Origin: Owenia fusiformis
Taxonomy: Eukaryota; Annelida; Polychaeta; Sabellida; Oweniidae
Length of the DNA stretch: 64,000 nucleotides
NCBI GenBank assembly: GCA_903813345.2
Contig: CAIIXF020000005.1
Location: 27,653,375-27,717,374 of the forward strand
Reading direction: 5' to 3'
Below the pieces are notes generated by a model. That model saw only the letters and a list, made by a program, of their open reading frames with translations, searched no databases and was not told where the DNA came from. A program made the translations under genes and the position numbers. Positions 60,338-64,000 of the stretch are shown piece by piece. Each line of letters begins with the position of its first letter. The first letter of the stretch is position 1.

Positions 60338-61586
60338 ATGGCAGGAAAATTCGAAAATTCTGAATTTGTATACTCTTCCCTATTTTACGGTGTGTTGGCA
60401 TCTCTAGGGACAGCATTATTTGTAAAATACTTTCTTAAGTATTCAGGATTATACAGGGCGAGTAAGGAACCCAAAGCGCTCTGCATATTCTCCAGATACC
60501 CACAACCAGGAAAGGCAAAAACTCGAATGATCCCTCTTCTTGGGAAAGATGGCGCTGCTAAACTACAAATCATAATGGTATCTGGCACCTTTGGTATCTT
60601 GCACCTTTCATTTCCAATGTTTTCAAATTCATCATTTTTGATCTAATATTGATTATTATTGTTACCTGAGATTGTCCAATCCGTACCAATATTTTCTGTA
60701 TTGCGACAGAGATGATCAATGCAATGGGGACAGTAGCAATACAGATTGGTACAGCACAAGAACTGACCAATCAGAGGGCTTCATTTTACAGATCATTCAG
60801 TAAGATGTAGTACCACATCAACTATGACATCAGGGAGACATCAGTTACATATTACCCCATCAGCAACTTAATAAACAAATTATCTAAAGGTCACATATCA
60901 CTATTCTATATTAATCTATGACATCATTGACATGTTACCTAACCAACAACAAAACAGCATTATGCACAAGACACATTTAGTATTTTAGAACACAGGTCAA
61001 GCTGTACCCACGAGTAGAACGTTCATTCATGTAGAGCGATTCGGGACAAGCCTATATCACACTTTCCTTACTGCATTGTTTAAAAGATATTTGTTAAGAT
61101 AATAAAATATATTGGAATTGAAGTGAGCAATGTCAAAAGTGAGATTTGCAACTTGTTTCATCTGCGATTATGATCAATGGGCCTGCTATTTAAAAACATC
61201 TAAATTGTTGAACTTTATCTCACTTTGGAAGAAGGCAACAATAAAGTGTCATGTAAAGTGTCATGTCAATGTCATTCCACTTAAACATACTTTAATTGTA
61301 GTGAGTGACCCAATGACATCATCCCATAGGATGGGGCATTCAATTTCTAATCTAAATTTTCATCACTTGTAGACTGAACGAATGGTAGAACAGTGCAGTG
61401 ACCTGAAGCAATGTGCAAGTCAAATGTGGTACAATGGGGGTAGCAGGGCTCAAATGCAGTACTGGTTAAGCAAGACAGGTGGCGACCTTAACTACATAGA
61501 GCAGATTGGAAACACTTTGGGTGATAAGATGGCGAATGCATTCAGGCATAACTTCAAGAGAGGGAAATCAAAGGTTGTTATAATAG
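60338..61586 (+). CDS. DUF2064 (GT-A-like) protein, first two exons
   Basis: Exons 60338-60577 and 61373-61586 join in frame (donor GTATCT, acceptor TTGTAG) to about 151 residues; the gene runs past the window or into exons not recognised. Residues about 12-36 form one membrane segment (LFYGVLASLGTALFVKYFL). Then comes ALCIFSRYPQPGKAKTRMIPLLG, the nucleotide-binding-like start of the DUF2064 / rSAM-selenodomain-associated transferase 1 family, related to GT-A glycosyltransferases. Exon 2 has WYNGGS, QIGNTLGDKMANAFRHNF and VVIIG, all at the places expected for the family. Function in animals is unknown. Bacterial members have no N-terminal anchor, so this one probably sits on a membrane. Confidence 0.8.
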
Positions 61587-63622
61587 GTACATGGTTGTAT
61601 TTGTTATGTAGAAAATGTTTGTTACACATCCCCATAAACAGCCTTTGAAAGAATGTAATTGTAAACTGCTTTAATATACTTAGATGTGAGTAGAAATCTT
61701 GATTTACTTCATTCAATATTCAAAATTTAGTTTAACTTAGTAAAACTTAATAAAAAAAAAAACTTTAATAAAAGCATATCATATTTGAAGTCTACATGTA
61801 AAATTGCATCGTGAAATGTGGTTTAAAAAGTATTTTCCAACTTTGTAATCAGTGGTAAAATATGATATTTTTTACTAATTTTCACTTGACCATAGTATAC
61901 GTTGTTTTAGCCATGACATACGGCGCCGTATGCAATGAATTATGGGTTTTTGCTACTTCAAACTCAAAATGAGGCTAAGTGTCATCATCGCCGGATCGTT
62001 TGGAAAATTCGAATTAAATCACTTAATTTCCGACGATTCTGATGATGACTTTAACTATGGAATAAAAAGAACATCCTATGAATTACTTGTGATATGATTT
62101 TAATCCACTCATGGATATCGATATCTGCACTCTCTTGCTACACTCGCTCGTGCAGATATCGTATCCATTCGTGGACAAAAATCATATCACTCATAAGTCA
62201 TAGGATATCCTCTATTTACTGGACATACTTTAATTTGTATATAGCTATAAGACAAATAAAGGTATAGATGATATGAAAATTGATCTACTAAAACTGATAA
62301 TATTCAAGATTAAGGAAATTTTATATACCTGCCATGTTAATTAGCCCGAATCAGCCACCTGGTGATGGAAGTTGTCAATTCTGCATCAGGCTTGATCAAA
62401 TATGCGTTAAAATGGTAAATAATATAAGCCTGCCATTGTGGACTTCGGGCCATGTTTCCAGGAAAATACTTCATGTTTTTAAAATCCTGTATTGCCAATT
62501 AAGAGGGGGGGGGGGGGGGTGTTAATGAACTCCCCCAAGTGTTACAAAACAACTAATAAATCAATGACCTAGAATTGAACATTTTTGGGTCGTATTTTGA
62601 GAAAATGGGCCTGAAATTTTGAAAAATGTGACCAAAAAGTAAGTTTAAGTTTTTTAAATTTTCACAGAAGGGGTATTTTTCTCCATACAACGACAGGATT
62701 TCCCTAGGGATAAGGAAAAAGAACCCCCTCCCTCAAAAATGTGCCTATTTTTATTTACATTTTTGAGATAATTATACAGTAGCCTATAGGCTTTTCAACC
62801 AGAGAAAAATATATCAATTTATGATGAATTATTAACTTCTTTCATTGTGCTAAAAATAGAATAATACAAAAAGGTCACACTGACATGTCTTTAACTTTCT
62901 ATTAGAGTTCAGAAATTGATTGACAGTTCTATTTTTGCACTTTCCATATTTGGGAGTGAAATTGATGTCCTGTGTTAAAACTCCAAGGTCAGGCTGATCT
63001 GGTCAGTCTCTAAGACAATTTAGAAACAGTTTTTTAGTCAAAATTGATCAACTTTTTCTTTATATTTCTAAGTTGAGATACAGTTCTTGAAAAATTTACC
63101 TTTCAAATCATTATAAGCTATCTCATACCATTTAATCTGAGATGTTAAAATCATAATTATTTTTATCCAAAGGGAGGTTTTTACTGTATTTTATAGGACT
63201 ATTTGGTCAAAGATTTCAAATTCTGTCACATGTTTCTAAACATTGTCAGTTTGATTGTTCACTTCCAAAAGTTCAATGTAATTTTAATTGATTTTTAGAA
63301 ATATTTGACTTGTAACCATGGCAACAAATTAGTTGACTTTAGGAGATGTAACATTTGTGTAATAATAACATTACATTAATTCAAGGAGCGGGGAATTATA
63401 AGTGAAGAAATAATAAGCTTTATTGACTTGAAATTTAAATGATGAATGACTATAGGGATTGGTAAGACTGTTTAGATTTTGGGCAATATCTGTTACCATG
63501 ACAACAGGTTATGAGACTTAAACAGTTCCAACATTTGTTTTAGAGTGATAATTGAGGAGTCAGGTTGACTTGAGGTTTAAACAGGGATCACCTTTAAGGA
63601 CAAGTGAAATAGCTTTTCTCAC
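61587..63622. other. No gene recognised
   Basis: Presumed intron 2 of the DUF2064 gene. It holds the hairpin at 62073-62206 and a poly-G run near 62505. No downstream DUF2064 exon (a GSDCP-like motif) was found by eye. Confidence 0.4.
62073..62206. mobile_element. 134-bp hairpin MITE
   Basis: Left ATCCTATGAATTACTTGTG and right CACTCATAAGTCATAGGAT. The arms pair inward through ATATGATTTT and CATGGATATCGATATCTGCA to a loop near 62140. Confidence 0.75.
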
Positions 63623-63687
63623 CTTGCAGCTACAAAAATGCGGTTTTCTCCATCGTAAGCCCAACGTAAAGTTCTTGCGATAGCCAT
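63623..63687 (-). CDS. Possible first coding exon of an unidentified gene
   Basis: An ATG at 63687 opens 21 codons (MAIARTLRWAYDGENRIFVAA) before a strong donor, GCAAG/GTGAGA. No family is recognised. Support is the donor, the protein-like composition, and a promoter-like region just upstream: CACGTG at 63764-63769, AACGTCA at about 63776-63782, and a CCAAT word on the minus strand. No second exon was found; it would overlap the DUF2064 gene on the other strand. Confidence 0.4.
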
Positions 63688-64000
63688 TATAAAATAAATG
63701 TTAGATAACAGCTATCGCTCATAGATAACAAAATAAAACTAACTGATCAATCAAATTGGCCCCCACGTGATTTGTAACGTCATATACAAAATATATATTA
63801 AGCAGCTATAATGATTGTTAGAGTGAAATAATTTTCACACTACTGATGAGAAAACATCTCCAAATACATTTATCAAAATATTATATTGATTCCTTTAGGT
63901 TAAAAATACCATTTCATATCTGCTTTAAAGTATGCCCCCCCCCCCGGGCAGGCATAAACCAATGTCTCCATAGTATGTGTCATATATCATTTTAAAGCTT

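Overview
The window is animal nuclear DNA: AT-rich, split genes with GT-AG introns, and about half its length in non-coding repeats. The genes most resemble bilaterian orthologues. An Egalitarian-type gene, a CR1/L2-like LINE and many short inverted-repeat elements of the kind common in marine invertebrates suggest a protostome, probably a lophotrochozoan such as a mollusc. That placement is inference.

Layout. (1) 1-7.2 kb: no gene, stacked transposon relics. (2) 7.2-14.7 kb, minus: nine-exon KLHDC10 orthologue whose first exon also encodes a Ki-67-type FHA domain. (3) 14.7-15.05 kb: 366-bp divergent promoter. (4) 15.05-24.8 kb, plus: eight-exon ZC3HC1 (NIPA) orthologue, with a 5'-truncated, frameshifted LINE and a 338-bp direct repeat in intron 1. 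(5) 24.8-33 kb: a 1-kb satellite of 23-bp units, small MITEs, then a repeat-poor stretch that may be the UBE2H 3' UTR. (6) 33-40.3 kb, minus: complete seven-exon UBE2H, with a GTCACGTGAC box and a TGACGTCA box close upstream. (7) 40.6-48.4 kb: no gene, MITEs and minisatellites. (8) 48.4-55.1 kb, minus: Egalitarian-like gene with three N-terminal repeats but no exonuclease domain, probably with a 5' UTR exon near 60.2 kb. (9) 60.3-61.6 kb onward, plus: first two exons of a membrane-anchored DUF2064 (GT-A-like) gene, incomplete here. (10) 63.6 kb, minus: possible first exon of an unidentified gene.

KLHDC10, ZC3HC1 and UBE2H are also neighbours on human 7q32 (recalled, not searched), so this looks like an ancient linkage. 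All three act in ubiquitin biology: KLHDC10 as a CUL2 substrate receptor, NIPA as an SCF-type F-box-like protein, and UBE2H as an E2.

The most notable mobile DNA is a set of three long fold-back elements (3233-4064, 51577-52425, 57409-57944). They differ in sequence but share CAC...GTG-type ends and 5-bp target duplications. Exon coordinates were derived by hand from splice sites and reading-frame continuity; every join in KLHDC10, ZC3HC1, UBE2H and the Egl-like gene keeps frame.
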